From NCBI GenBank assembly GCA_031002005.1, contig CM061919.1:32143088-32207087 (forward strand): a stretch of DNA of 64,000 nt, written 5' to 3'. This DNA is from Vandiemenella viatica. Lineage: Eukaryota; Arthropoda; Insecta; Orthoptera; Morabidae. Positions 1-10,302 of this stretch are shown here, one piece after another. How positions within the stretch are numbered: position 1 is the stretch's first letter; the number at the start of each line of letters is the position of its first letter. Position numbers and translations under genes: made by a program. A model generated the notes under the pieces. It did no database searches and was not told the origin of the DNA. It saw nothing but the letters and a program-made list of their open reading frames with translations.

Positions 1-1013
1 CATACCACCGGCGGTCATTCTCTTGAGCCTGCAGTTTGAGGAGCTGAGCTAACTGCCGACTCTCCTTAGCTCTTGTTACTAATTTGGCGATGTAATCTTC
101 GTCCACGTCGTCAGGATGAAACGGGAACACAGTGTCCATGGTCGTTGTAGCTTCACGTTCGTGTACCAGGAAGAATGTGTCTTGTTTGCAGGCGAACGTT
201 ACAAAAGGCAGCACCTCATCGCAGTTGGTTTGCTCGACACTCACGAACATGGAGAGCATGTCAGCCAGTGTTTCTTTGAAACGTTCTGAAAGCCCAGTAG
301 CAGTCGTCATTTGATGTGTAATGTTACATCGACGGTTGTTTTCGGTCACAAGTCTCGACTGAAAAACCTTTCGTCGATCCGTGATCACTGAACTTGGGGC
401 CCCATGTTTAATAAAATGTCCTCCACGATGAATTTCGCAACCTCAGAGGCTTCAGCTGTTTTCAAAGGTTTTGTAATGGCATACCGGCACAGATAATCAG
501 TACAAACAAAAATCCACTTATTACCACTAGTAGACGTCGGGAATCGTCCGAGCAAGTCAAACCAGACACGCTGGAAAGGCGTTCCTGCAGGCGAAATTGG
601 TATAAGCCGTCCAGGTGGTTTCTGAGGAACTGTCTTCCTTCTATGGCATTCTCGACAGTGCGAAACATAGTGACGAACACTTCTAAATAATCTTGGCCAG
701 AAAAATCTCTTCCGGATTCTGTCATAAGTCTTAATAACCCAAAATGGTCCGCTGTAGGCGCGTCGTGGAAATGTTGAAGAATTTCGAAGCGCATGTGCTT
801 GGGAATCACTGGAAGCCATCTCCATCTAAACAGGTCAAAGTTTTTCTTGTAAAGCACCTCATTTATCGTCTTAAATTCTCCATTCACATCCTCTGAGCGA
901 TCTAAGGCAAGTTTAATTTGCAACAATTTGGCGTCCTTCTTTTGTTCCTCAGAGAAATCGTGATGAGTAGCGAGACAGTCATTACTCTCTTCATTCTCTT
1001 GCTGTTCCTCCAC
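1..1013 (-). pseudogene. Gypsy-1 integrase, frameshifted and cut by the window edge
   Basis: Integrase would insert the element cDNA into host DNA. Read on the minus strand, the region holds the N-terminal HHCC zinc-binding part, ending in CRECHRRK near 630-660. The core follows with the first catalytic Asp in DLLGRFPTSTSG (about 540-560) and a second Asp in VITDR near 375-385. The C-terminal part continues through about 310 to 1. Two frames share the job: 462-1013 starts the domain and 385-825 continues it, and another shift near 400 leads into the stretch down to position 1. A residue usually conserved before DLLG is changed (FDLL). It lies directly downstream of the RT/RNase H. The family call is firm and the copy is inactive. 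Confidence 0.88.
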
Positions 1014-1019
1014 TGGATT

Positions 1020-1417
1020 CCTTGAGAGACAGTCGGCATCCCGGTGCTTCCTTCCACTTTTGTAGACTATACTAATGTCGTATTCTTGAAGACATAGTGC
1101 CCAACTGGCAAGTCGTCCTGATGGGTCCTTAAGGCCTATTAACCAGCAAAGTGAATGATGATCTGTTACAACTGTAAATGGTCATCCAAAGTGATATGGT
1201 CGGAATTTGCAGACATCCCATATGGCAGCAAGACATTCACGTTTTGTTGTTGAATAGTTTCTATCGGCTTTGTTGATTATCCTGGAGGCATAAGCTATTA
1301 CCTTCTTTTTCCCATCCTGAATCTGTACTAAGACAGCGCCAATTCCATAACCACTAGCGTCTGTATGCAGCTTAGAAGGCGCTTTCTCATCACACAGGCC
1401 AAGCACAGGGTCAGTCG
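1020..1417 (-). pseudogene. Gypsy-1 RNase H domain
   Basis: RNase H removes the RNA strand during reverse transcription. On the minus strand the frame 1182-1406 shows the first catalytic Asp in HTDASGYGIGAVL and a Glu in TTKRECLAAIW, which are the first two acidic positions of the Gypsy RNase H. Towards 1020 the reading continues in other frames to the linker before integrase. The tail of this region includes a Gypsy-like segment ending in a motif for the last acidic residue, but I could not follow it in one frame. It is separated from the RT frame by a shift around 1406-1418. Confidence 0.8.
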
Positions 1418-2659
1418 TCAGAGCCTTTTGTAAATATTGAATGATTCTTGTTGAGATCTACCCCAGAGAAATGTAGCACCCCTTTTTAGCAATTCTTGGA
1501 GCGGCCTGGCTTTCATACAAAAGTCTTTTATAAAAGGTCGATAGTAAGAACATAGGCCAAGAAAGCTCCTCACGTCGCTGGTATTCTTAGGAACAGGAAA
1601 TCCCGTTATAGACCTCACCTTGTCTGGATCCGGCCGCACACCCTCGCTTGACACAAGATACCCAAGTATTTTTATTTCTTTTGCTCCGAAAAGACACTTT
1701 CCTGGGTTAAGTTGTAAGCCACTTTGTTTCAGGCACATAAGAACAGCTCTCAGTCTTTTCACGTGTTCATCGAAGGTTTCGGAGAACACTATAACATCGT
1801 CTAAATAACAGAGACACATCGTCCACTTCAGAAGACGTAAAAGATTATCCATCATACGTTCGAATGTTGCTGGCGCATTACACAAACCAAATGGCATTAC
1901 ATTGAATTCATACAGGCCATCGGGGGTAATTAATGCAGTTTTCTCTCGGTCGCTTTCGTCTACCTCTATCTGCCAGCATAGGACCATAGTCGAGAAAAAC
2001 TTAGCTCCCTTCAGACAGTCCAACATATCGTCAATTCGCGGAAGAGGGTAAACATCTTTTTTAGTCACCTTATTGAGTTGTGGGTAATCGACGCAGAACC
2101 GCCAGTGGCCGTCCTTCTTTCTTACGAGCCCTACCGGCGATGACCATGGGCTCTGAGACGGCCCAATGATGTCGTGCTTCAGCATCTTTTCTACTTCTTG
2201 CTGAATTATTCGGCGCTGCACTGCTGAAACTCGATACGGTATTTGGCCAATTGGTAGATGGTCGCCAGTATGAATTCGATTTTGTACCTTCAATGGGGTC
2301 GACTTGCACTACATCTGTGGACTGAAACATTCAGAGACTTCCTGAAGAACTGCAAATAGCTTCTCCTGTTGTTCCTTAGTCAGATCTGGTGAGAGTCCGG
2401 AATGAATGTTTTGTCTCGTTGCTTCCGTTACAATCACACTTGCGGGTTCTACGAGAAAGGTTTCCATGATACTCAGATGCCCTTCAATTAACGTCGCAGT
2501 GTATGCTATACACTGACGCCTTGGGAGAATATGTGGCACCTTGCAGCAGTTGACTACCCACAGTTCACCAATTCCGTTCTCAAATGAGACAGTGGAGGCT
2601 GGGATTAACAAATCTTTCTCCAGTGGTAAATTCCTATTACATTCCACTAGGAGGTCCAT
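1418..2659 (-). pseudogene. Gypsy-1 reverse transcriptase
   Basis: The RT copies element RNA into DNA. Two minus-strand frames cover it: 2309-2659 is the connection after protease, and 1418-2293 is the RT proper. Visible motifs in order are the fingers (SPWSSPVGLVRKKDG), the palm (DYPQLNKVT), FNVMPFGLCNAPATFERMM and the catalytic box CYLDDVIVFS. The thumb (FLGLCSYYRPFIKDF) follows. The YLDD active site is intact, but the two frames are offset near 2300 and the protein cannot be made as one chain. The motif set is that of insect Gypsy elements of the 297/17.6/412 type. Confidence 0.92.
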
Positions 2660-3105
2660 ACAAGGACGTGGCGTATGACAGTTTCTTTTGAAGCACTGGT
2701 GGCAGGAATTACGATGTCATCCAGCACACAAACTTTCCAGGCACGGGAGGGACTGTTTTCCTCCTCTTCATCTCTCACATCGTCTAGCAAAATCTTCGAG
2801 TCCATAATTACTTGCGAGGCCTTCAGAAAGTGGCAACCAAGAGTGACATCATGACTGCATTCTTGTAACACAACGAACTCAAAGGGCTGCTCGTGGCCAT
2901 TTATAGAGACATGAATAGTGCACCTTCCTGTAGGCTGTATAGGGTTCCCATTAGCCACCCTGAGCAAAACATTTTTGCTGTCGACGAACATAGTCTTCCG
3001 CAACTGGCGCCGGTACTTCGAAATAACCGAGAAAGTTGCCCCAGAGTCAACAAGAGCATGAGCTGGTTGGCCATCCATGAGGATTTCAACATAATTTGCC
3101 AGCAT
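2647..3105 (-). pseudogene. Gypsy-1 aspartic protease
   Basis: A retropepsin-like protease that would mature the Gag-Pol polyprotein. The minus-strand frame of 152 aa contains the active-site motif ALVDSGATFSVIS at about residues 16-28. The flap region follows, then a C-terminal hydrophobic Gly motif (VTLGCHFLKAS). It overlaps the start of the RT connection frame by a few bases and follows gag with a gap of about 70 bp, as in elements that make Gag-Pol by frameshift. The domain itself is uninterrupted, but the polyprotein is not. Confidence 0.85.
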
Positions 3106-3173
3106 TTTCGTAATGATCGGCGGCGGAGGATTTTTCCCTAGAGCGGCCTCACCTCCAAGGAAAGTCGCACCTT

Positions 3174-4487
3174 CTAGTTTTCCAGGTTGCGGCGGCTATG
3201 AGACTGGCTGGAGCGTCGGAAGGGTGACGGCGACCTTGATCGGCGTGATGGTGAGCGCCCTCTCAAGTGGCCAGCATGCGACAATGGTGATCTAAGTCGT
3301 CCAGAAGTTACGTCTTGATCTTCATTGTCGTCCTGGGGTCTTTGTCCGCTGAAACGTGCTTCGAATCTCCTTTCGCGGGCATCGTTAAATATCTGCCGTC
3401 TGTCTTGGCAGTAGCGCACTGCATGTCCCGACCGCCCACAGTGAAAACATACCGACTGGTTGTCCCGCGTTCTCCAGACGTCGGTTTTCCTGGGAACGTT
3501 TGCAGGATCATCGCGTTGCGTCGTAGTGGCGTAAATGCTCTTTGGCCTCGGTGGTTTAACAGTTTTTGTTGGGGCTGCACGGTATGAGATGGGCGCCAAC
3601 GTTTGTTCCACTTCCTCCCTTATTATTTCCTCAAGAGTCTCAATTTTTGGCCCGATATACATCCCCATCGCCTTTTCAACTTCCTCTCTCACTACTTTTC
3701 GAATAATGTCTCTGATACCTGTGTCCTCTTCCACTGTGGCCATTGATACGACGTTTGGTAATCTTTCAAACTTCTTTCGTCCAATTCTTTTCTGGTGCAT
3801 CGTCTCAATGTATTGGCAACACTTAATAAAGTCGTCTGTTGTGGAAATTTCCTTCAGAAGCAACGCTTGGTACATGTCCACGGTGACGCCTTTCATAAGG
3901 TGTGCTACTTTATCTTCTTCCTTCATTTTGGTGTCGACTATTTTACACAGCCCCAAAACACTTTGTATGTATGACTGTGTCGTTTCACCATGGCGCTGGG
4001 CTCTACACTTTAGTTTTTCTTCAGCATCGCGTTCCTGCCGTTATGCATCTCCAAAGCACCCCTGCAGTTCTTTCTGGAATGCTGCCCAGTTAGTCAGTTT
4101 CTCTACGTTGTTTTCGTACCATTGTTTGGCAGTTCCTTCGAGGTAGACTGTATCGTCCCAGTTGTTGAATTTAGCGATACGTCTGTAAGCTTTCAGCCAG
4201 TTGCTCGGATCTTGGCCGTCGTCACCTAAAAATACTGCTGGATGACGAATAGTGTTGCCCAAATGCAAGAACAAGACGAGACTTGGCCAGTCTTGGTCTT
4301 GGTCTTGCATCAATACACCTGGTCTTGGTCTTGGTCTTGCAAAAATGCAAGACCAAGACCAAGACTGCAAGACCAAGACCGAATTTGGGCAACACTAATG
4401 ACGAATGTGGTGGCAGGCGGTCGGCGTCATCGTCGTCCTTACTTCTTCTTCTCCTTCTGACAGCTTGCACTCAGTCGAATATGGCTC
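3174..4487 (-). pseudogene. Gypsy-1 gag, split by a hAT MITE
   Basis: Gag would form the virus-like particle. The minus-strand frame 3174-3956 holds the C-terminal half of the capsid region and a CCHC zinc knuckle (CFHCGRSGHAVRYC), followed by an Arg/Ser-rich tail (SPSRRSRSPSPFRRSS). The frame 4041-4249 holds the N-terminal capsid segment (DPSNWLKAYRRIAKF). The extreme N terminus lies beyond the MITE at 4398-4487, with a run of Arg and Asp (RRRRSKDDDDADR). The MITE plus its 8-bp duplication total 156 bp, a multiple of three. The shift between the two main frames near 3956-4041 is a separate lesion. Confidence 0.85.
4250..4397. mobile_element. hAT MITE, 148 bp, with exact 8-bp target duplication
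   Basis: The element starts TAGTGTTGCCCAAAT and ends with the exact inverse (ATTTGGGCAACACTA). The flanks carry ATGACGAA at 4242-4249 and again at 4398-4405, so the duplication is 8 bp as expected for hAT. The interior is built from repeated CAAGAC/GGTCTTG units on both strands around 4290-4380, so most of it can fold back. There is no coding capacity. The insertion is in Gypsy-1 gag and is later than that element. Confidence 0.93.
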
Positions 4488-4511
4488 GTACTCTGGCTTC
4501 TCGCCTCTTAA

Positions 4512-4547
4512 AGACTGTGGTCACAGTGGATGCGTACACTGACGACC
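4512..4547. repeat. Harbinger left terminal inverted repeat
   Basis: Thirty-six bases matching the inverse of 7004-7039 with a single difference at the third base. The imperfect homology extends further inward through GC-rich sequence containing alternating GC runs near 4650. Confidence 0.9.
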
Positions 4548-5159
4548 AATTGGACGTGGGCGCTCGCGCGTGTACGCCGCAGTGAAACAAACACTGCAAA
4601 TCAGGTCAGTGTGGTCACAGTGGAAGCGAGTTGGCCGTCAGTTGACGCGCGCGCGCGCACGTCCAGAATCTGGAAGCAAGTCTGTTTGGTTTTTGCTGCG
4701 TGCACGTACGTCCAAAATGAATACAGAGGTTGATTTCTTTAGTTTGTGAGAGAAATGCTTTGTGGGATCAGACCTCAAAAGAGTACCATAACCGTGATGT
4801 GCCAAAGAAGTTGTGGCAGGGAATCGCATCAAAATTAAATGAGTCATGTGGATGTCCAACATTAACTTAAGTAAAATAGGATTAAAAACAAAATCATGAA
4901 AATTTGAATAATATTCTTTGCTTTGTGTTGTTAAAATACTGAGTTACCATTTTATCGAAATTATTTTTTATCACTGAAGTAACATACCAAGAGCTTCATC
5001 AAAAATTATCTATCAAAAATTAAAAGCTAATTTAGCTATAATTTACAATCTATGGTTTATAATTAGTAATTTATAATTGTTACAACTATTAACTGTTATC
5101 GATTACTATAAAGGCTGCAATGCATTTTATTTCAATCGACGTTCGTTTGAACATCACAA
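4548..5159. other. Harbinger 3' non-coding part
   Basis: GC-rich sub-terminal sequence to about 4730, then AT-rich DNA between the inverted repeat and the end of the transposase. I see no gene in it. Confidence 0.6.
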
Positions 5160-6011
5160 AATTACTTTTCAAATCCTCACGGATTTCATAAGCTCTGATG
5201 CTGGCCGTGTTAGTTAACTCGTGATGGTTTTGGTGATTGTAAGGAATAAAGTGCAGAGATTTGGTGTTGCGTGTTTTGCGACGAGCCTTCTTTATCGATG
5301 ATTATGTTGTGCAACAGGCAAACACATTTGACAATTGTATGAATGTTTTCATGGCGTATCTCAATTTCCTTCACTAGTACTCTCCATTTGGCACTTAATA
5401 TGCCTAAAGCACACTCAACTACTCTCCTTGCTCTCGAAAGTCTAAAATTAAATGTTTTTCATCTCTTCGAGAATAGTGCTTCAATAAATATGGTTACAGT
5501 GGATAAGCTTCATCTGCTAGTAAAACGTGAGGCAAGATAACATAAGAACCTGGTAGAGGTCTTGGTTCAGGAACATGTAGTGAATTATTTTCAAGGTGAT
5601 GAAATATCAAGCTTTTAGTAGAAATTCCACCATCACTCTGCTTACCATAGCTTCCAACATCTATGTAGATAAATTTATAATTTGCATCAGCAACTGCTTG
5701 TAGATGAAAAACAATGAACCAGAATAGGGAGAGCATTTGATTCTTATATGCTTTCCATGAATACAGCCGATTCAGTTAGGAAAATTGCATTGGTAAAAAA
5801 ATCTTCCGAAATGGTTAAAATCATTTCTTCAGTAGGGAAAGACTTTAACTTCTATTTAAATTTTTATACAATGTCCTTCTTGCTGTACTTGATTTGAATA
5901 AATGTGATTAATATTAAGTAACTTGGAACAAATAGTTTATATTATTAAACCAATAAATTCCTATAACGGTAACTTAATGTAAGAAAAATTCTTATTTTAT
6001 ATTGAATAAGC

Positions 6012-6276
6012 GATCAGCCCTATGGTTCAGTGATTAAGGCATCTGATTTGAGACTGAATGTTTCCCAGCTCAAATGCATTTCAAAGGTCCTTACCCCGCC
6101 CTTCATCTCTTGCACAGCTTTCTCTAAAATGTGAAATATGTCCTAACGGCGGTTCAGATTCCACGTTAAACCGTAGGTCCACTCAGGGGCTAACGACTCT
6201 AGTTATACACTCGAAGCAAATTCAATCCAAAACGAAGGCTTAATGTGGTCCTGATTGCCCCATGTGAACAAACATT
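6012..6276 (+). mobile_element. SINE-2, 265 bp, with 10-bp target duplication
   Basis: TTGAATAAGC flanks the insert at 6002-6011 and 6277-6286. The insert starts GATCAGCCCTATGGTTCAG. It has a tRNA-like head with an A-box-like TGGTTCAGTGATTAAGG and a degenerate B-box near 6062-6075. There is no poly-A tail; the 3' end is CAAACATT. It interrupts the Harbinger transposase frame. The family is not known to me. Confidence 0.75.
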
Positions 6277-6464
6277 TTGAATAAGCTTTTGTGACAATAT
6301 GCGTGATGTTGTGTTTCCCCGTGCCAGATATCACGCAAGCCTTAATGTAGCTGCTAGTTTCTCCATAGGTGCAATGCAAATCCGGAAATTATTCTGTTTC
6401 TCAAGTTTCGAACTTATTCTATGTATAATATACTGTAGTTGAATGTTTCTGGCCGCATTCTGAA

Positions 6465-6696
6465 TTTTTTTTTTTTTTTGACTGCTTAATGTCTCTTAAC
6501 AGCGAGGTCTTTAGAGACGGGGACGGATGGGGGCAAGGAATGGGAAGGAATTTGGCGATGGCCTTTTGAAGCATTTGCCTGGAGTGATTTGGGAAACCAT
6601 GGAAAACCCAAATCTGGATGCCCGGACGGGGATTCGAACCACCGTCCTCCCGAATGCGAGGCCAGAACGCTAACCATTACACCACCAAGCTCGGTC
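6465..6696 (-). mobile_element. SINE-1, tRNA-derived, 232 bp, with poly-A tail and 10-bp duplication
   Basis: GCATTCTGAA occurs at 6455-6464 and 6697-6706 on either side. On the minus strand the head has an A-box-like TGGTGTAATGGTTAG and a perfect B-box GGTTCGAATCC (about 6630-6640). The body contains TTTTCCATGGTTTCCC, and the element ends in a poly-A run (the T run at 6465-6479). It interrupts the Harbinger transposase. The body resembles widespread arthropod tRNA-SINEs. Confidence 0.9.
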
Positions 6697-7003
6697 GCAT
6701 TCTGAAGTAGCCGAAGAATTTTTCATCATCTCTAATTAGATCAGGGAAAAGTAAAGAAAATTCTCTTTGAATTTCCCTGTTAATATCACTAATCCAACAT
6801 TCTTTTTCATTTTCCAACAAGAAGAGTCTTAGTACATAATTATGTAAAAACATCCATTCACCTTACATTTTTAATGAAATGAACAAGTAATTCCGATTTT
6901 CACGGTGACAACAACTACACTATCGAGCGCGCACGACCAACTCCGATACACTGTGACCACAACCACACTGACGAGCGCGCACGAAGTTTTCGCATGCGTT
7001 ATA

Positions 7004-7039
7004 GGTCGTCAGTGTACGCATCCACTGTGACCACAGCCT
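7004..7039. repeat. Harbinger right terminal inverted repeat
   Basis: Inverse partner of 4512-4547. Upstream of it (6925-7000) are further pieces similar to the left sub-terminal region, including two blocks with GAGCGCGCACGA. Confidence 0.9.
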
Positions 7040-7042
7040 TAA

Positions 7043-7132
7043 GCTGAGGCTCTCTCGTAGTCTGATTGGGGCCACGGTGTTTTGTAGATTCTAGCGGTTA
7101 CGAAGATCTACCCGGCGCCTCCACCAGTATAA
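7043..7132 (-). other. Gypsy-1 leader with likely primer-binding site
   Basis: Sequence between the 5' LTR and the Harbinger insertion. On the minus strand, immediately after the LTR, it reads TGGTGGAGGCGCCGGGTAGA, a plausible primer-binding region. I did not assign the primer tRNA. Confidence 0.5.
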
Positions 7133-7365
7133 TGTCATGTAGTAAACCACAATCTGAGTCCTTGGGCGTAGCGGGGTTGTTGATGAACACACACACTTTA
7201 ACGCAACGAAGCTTTATTACAGTACAGGAGCACGGAGCGAACTGACTCCGGCTAGAAAGGAGTATTGCTTGTATAATAACGAAGAACAGTCTAGAGCACT
7301 AACACTAGTTACAACAAGAACATTCCAGAACAGTTTACGCAAAGTTAAGAAATTAAAATTTTACA
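7133..7365 (-). repeat. Gypsy-1 5' LTR, about 233 bp
   Basis: The plus strand starts TGTCATG and ends TTTTACA, so on the element strand it is bounded by TGT...ACA. It contains an AATAAA poly-A signal on the minus strand near 7208-7215. The partner LTR is outside the window, so the boundaries are inferred from the terminal dinucleotides and the adjacent leader. Confidence 0.65.
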
Positions 7366-7442
7366 GGACTCGTTGGATTCGAACCGACTACCTATAGTCC
7401 CACGGTATCTTAACTTAACCACTTCACTACAACAGTCTTTTC
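7366..7442 (-). other. tRNA-like sequence (pseudogene or SINE head)
   Basis: On the minus strand there is a perfect B-box GGTTCGAATCC and an A-box-like TGAAGTGGTTAAG at roughly tRNA spacing. The outer stem pairs only partly. It abuts the Gypsy-1 LTR end exactly. It could be a decayed tRNA gene used as an insertion site or a SINE head. Confidence 0.35.
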
Positions 7443-7820
7443 TTCTTAATGGTCTGATCCTATTGATGTGTGACGTTATTAAACAAAAAAGGCGGGAAAT
7501 TTATTTTACAAGTAATTATATGAAATTTATGATTTGTTGTCTATTCATGTGCATGTGTGATTTAATTTCAGCGCTGTTTCCGAGTGGGTTTGTTCTGTTG
7601 TGCATTTTTGGTATGCGTTGCTGAACTTTCAAAGAGTATGTGAATTTGGTGTTCTTGGTCTCTCTTGTAGAAGAATGTTGAAGTATTAACGGCGTTGTGA
7701 ACAGAGTTGACTGTCTATTGTGCAGTTTGATAGAGCAGTCATTGTAGTGTGTTAGCGGACTGATTAAGTCCCAATAATATTATATTTTTTTTGGTATGGG
7801 TTACATTAAAAAATTTAGAT
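7443..7820. other. Non-coding stretch upstream of Gypsy-2 gag
   Basis: AT-rich with no convincing gene. It may hold the remains of the Gypsy-2 5' LTR and leader, but I found no match to the presumed 3' LTR at 11071, so the 5' end may be truncated. Confidence 0.4.
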
Positions 7821-9560
7821 ATGGCAAACAATTGCATCACTTTAGTTAGAATAAATGTTCAAAGTGAGTTGGAAGGTTCGAGTAATATGTCGGATTGGCA
7901 AACAGTTAGTATGGGTGTCACTAGTTTTGATATTGGAGATGCATACATTGGTAGGCATGTGTGACTGAAAATACTAGTAGTCCCAATGTCATTGCCGAAG
8001 TAAAGGGGGTTGATGAATATTTTGAAAACAGCAGTATTAACAATAATGAGCAAAATAGCGAGTCAGATAACGTAATTAATATTAATGGGAGGAGAGAAAA
8101 TTATGAAAGTAGAACGATATCACCAGTATTATGTCATACCTAAAACACTTGAGAAGGGAATAGTGATACACAATTGATAATTTCCTTTTTGATGCAAATC
8201 AAAATAGATAATCAAGAAATGAAAACAGAAATTATGTCAAATTTGGAAAATCCATTCAGAATCAAACCAATCAAGAAAAAGCTATTCAGAAGATCGCTTC
8301 GAGACAATACAAGTCATAAGGAATGAACTAAATAAAATTCAGGAGAATTGGAAGGAAGAAGTGGAAGTTAAATTAAACAATTTCCAAGAAAAAGTTCGGC
8401 AAGATGTTGCTGTATTGGTGGAAGGGAGTATAGAGGATAACAATGAAAGACAGAACGCTGTTATTGAAGATGTTAAGGGAGTTATTGTTGAAAACTTGAC
8501 GAAATGCAGGGAAGAATTGATTTGTATAAATAAAAATGTGGTTTCTATGGAATTGATGGTAAAAGAGATTAAAGAACAAAGTACAGAGAAATTGGCACAA
8601 CTCAAAAATTAGGTCATTCACGACAATGAAAATGTTGAGAAAAAATTAAATGGTTTGGAAAATGAAATCGAACGTTTTGGCTGTAGGTACAAACACGTGG
8701 AAGAAAGGTTAGAAAAGGTAGAACGAAAGCCTAATGCTGTAATTAGTGTAACTGTAACCTCGTACAATCAACCAATTTTACCGGAAGCAATATTCAAACC
8801 TGGTGGAAGGATTCACCCGGCCGATTTTGTAAAAATATATGCTAAAGACTAGCCAGCAGAATGGTCAGATGTAGAAAAAATTCGTTTAGTAAAGAACAAA
8901 TTGAAGATGAAGCATTTTCGTGGAACTGCGAAGCGGCAGATGAATGCAGTAATTACGACGAATTTTTAAAAATGTTGCGAGACAAGTTTTGGTCTACGCA
9001 AAAACAAAGAAAAGTGAAAAGTGAATTTTATAACGGTCGGCGGTATAGTAAAAGCGACGGACGAATGAGAGATTTTTGTGAACTGATTAATAAATAATTA
9101 CGGTATTTTGATTAGCCGGTGGGAGATGTGGAACAAATCGAGATCCTGTTACAGAAGTTACCGCGATCAGCACAAGATAAATTAATTATTAATCAATGGG
9201 ACAAAGTAGATGATTTTTTGGACGTGCTTGAACGGATAGACCGTTGTAATGAAACGTACGATAACAATATAGAGAATCACGGAAATAACGGTTATGGAAA
9301 AGACAGTAATGGATACAAATTTTATAATAACCGTTCAAATAATTGGTCACAGAGAGGAAATAATGGTTACGGGAAAGGAGGCGCGCCATTGCATCAACAA
9401 GGCGGGAATGATGCGCGGCAAGTTGAAAATAATACCAATAATAGCAATAGACCTAATAATGTATTTAATGAGAATGAAAAAAAAGAGGCCACAGTATCTA
9501 CAAAGAAATTATGAAGTACAACCAAACGAAGAGCGAGGGGCGGAAAACTCAAATCCGCAA
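7821..9560 (+). pseudogene. Gypsy-2 gag
   Basis: Gag-like protein in pieces across frames 7961-8143, 8361-8612, 8655-8852, 8861-9097 and 9119-9514. The likely start is ATG at 7821. A coiled-coil-rich middle (8361-8800) is followed by a capsid-like region with PEAIFKPGG, HPADFVKIYA, KQRKVKSEFYN and VEQIEILLQKLP. The same motifs occur in the same order in the Gypsy-3 Gag. The C-terminal part is Asn/Gly-rich (9250-9480) and has no CCHC knuckle. In-frame stops occur at about 8612, 8852 and 9097. It is a distinct and older family than Gypsy-3. Confidence 0.8.
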
Positions 9561-9699
9561 CTGTGATGACTCTAGCAGGGGCGGAGAAAGACGATAGAGA
9601 GTCGTCCAATGCGTCTGATAAAGATAATACTAGCGCCAAAAACATTTACAAAAGCAAAGAGGCAAGTAGGAGAGACTATTTAAAATAGTGATAGTGTCT

Positions 9700-10302
9700 G
9701 CATCAAATGAAAGATCACAAGTGTGAGTCGACATTAGTAAGTAACGAAAACATCTGGAAAGGCAACGAAATATCGGAATTGGCTAAAATCGATTTGTGTG
9801 AGGAAAGTTGTAGAAAGAAAGAAGTTGCATTTGAAAAAAAAAATGAAGCGGTGGAGAAAAACAGTCTAGCAAAAGAAATGTTCACAAAAGAAGAATTAGG
9901 TAGAAGTACGATAGTGTAAAATATGAAGAAGAAAATGACGGAGATGAAATGAGAATATTTTATTTAAGGTGTTTCGAAGAAGAAATGAATAATGCAGGTG
10001 TATCTCGAAGAAGAACACTTGAAAATATAATAAATGATAGCAGTAGTAAAATGGACGTATCTGCAGAGCAAGATAATATCAACGTCGTGACGTATTTTGA
10101 TTGCAACAAGGTAGGAGAGTGCAAGGAATTTTTGGTCCAAGGCAAAAAGCCGGATAGCCAGCATCGATTTGAAATGAAATTTTTAATGGATGGGAGAGAA
10201 CAATTAATGAAATTGTGCCTTTTCAAGATTATGGTAGGATTTGTTTATAATCTTGTAACCATATTTACTGATATAAACACGTTTTATTTCCAAAAAGAGT
10301 AG
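9700..10302 (+). pseudogene. Gypsy-2 acidic pre-protease module
   Basis: Glu/Lys-rich segments at 9707-9919 and 9949-10302. The motif EEENDGDEMRIFYLR matches the end of the corresponding acidic module of Gypsy-3 (ENEENEVRIFFIRK near 37850). In Gypsy-3 this module sits between gag and protease. Here the protease never follows, because the coding sequence ends in the tandem duplication at 10235. Function unknown. Confidence 0.6.

Larger units (their letters stand above)
5160..6860 (-). pseudogene. Harbinger transposase (HARBI1-like), broken by stops and two SINEs
   Basis: The DDE transposase would cut and paste the element. From the 5' side on the minus strand, the N-terminal part lies at 6860-6707 and reads into DDEKFFGYFRM. 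It is interrupted by SINE-1 and resumes at 6454 with RPETFNY, then EKLAATLRLA near 6350. SINE-2 interrupts at 6276-6012. The catalytic part is clear in the frame 5494-5736: IDVGSYGKQSDGG (first Asp) and LADEAYPL (second Asp). Below 5480 the RLSRARR...VECALGIL motif supplies the Glu. Stops and shifts occur throughout. The family call is strong and the gene is dead. Confidence 0.88.
4512..7039 (-). mobile_element. PIF/Harbinger DNA transposon, 2.5 kb, degenerate
   Basis: Terminal inverted repeats begin AGACTGTGGTCACAGTGG at the left and AGGCTGTGGTCACAGTGG on the opposite strand at the right. They are flanked by TAA at 4509-4511 and 7040-7042, the 3-bp TWA duplication typical of Harbinger. The interior encodes a broken DDE_Tnp_4 transposase on the minus strand and contains two SINE insertions. 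It interrupts the leader/gag start of Gypsy-1, whose leader resumes at 7043. Transposase family, TIR and duplication all agree. Confidence 0.92.
1..7365 (-). mobile_element. Gypsy-1 LTR retrotransposon, partial, with nested insertions
   Basis: A Ty3/Gypsy element on the minus strand in the order LTR, leader, gag, protease, RT, RNase H and integrase. It begins at a 5' LTR ending at 7365 and runs off the window at position 1, so the 3' LTR is not seen. A hAT MITE (4250-4397) and a Harbinger element (4512-7039) interrupt gag and the leader. All domains are recognisable, but the frames are broken in several places, so this copy is dead. Confidence 0.9.

Noticed and set aside
6600..6690. Functional tRNA gene on the minus strand
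   Set aside because: It has perfect Pol III boxes but belongs to SINE-1, with poly-A tail and target duplications.
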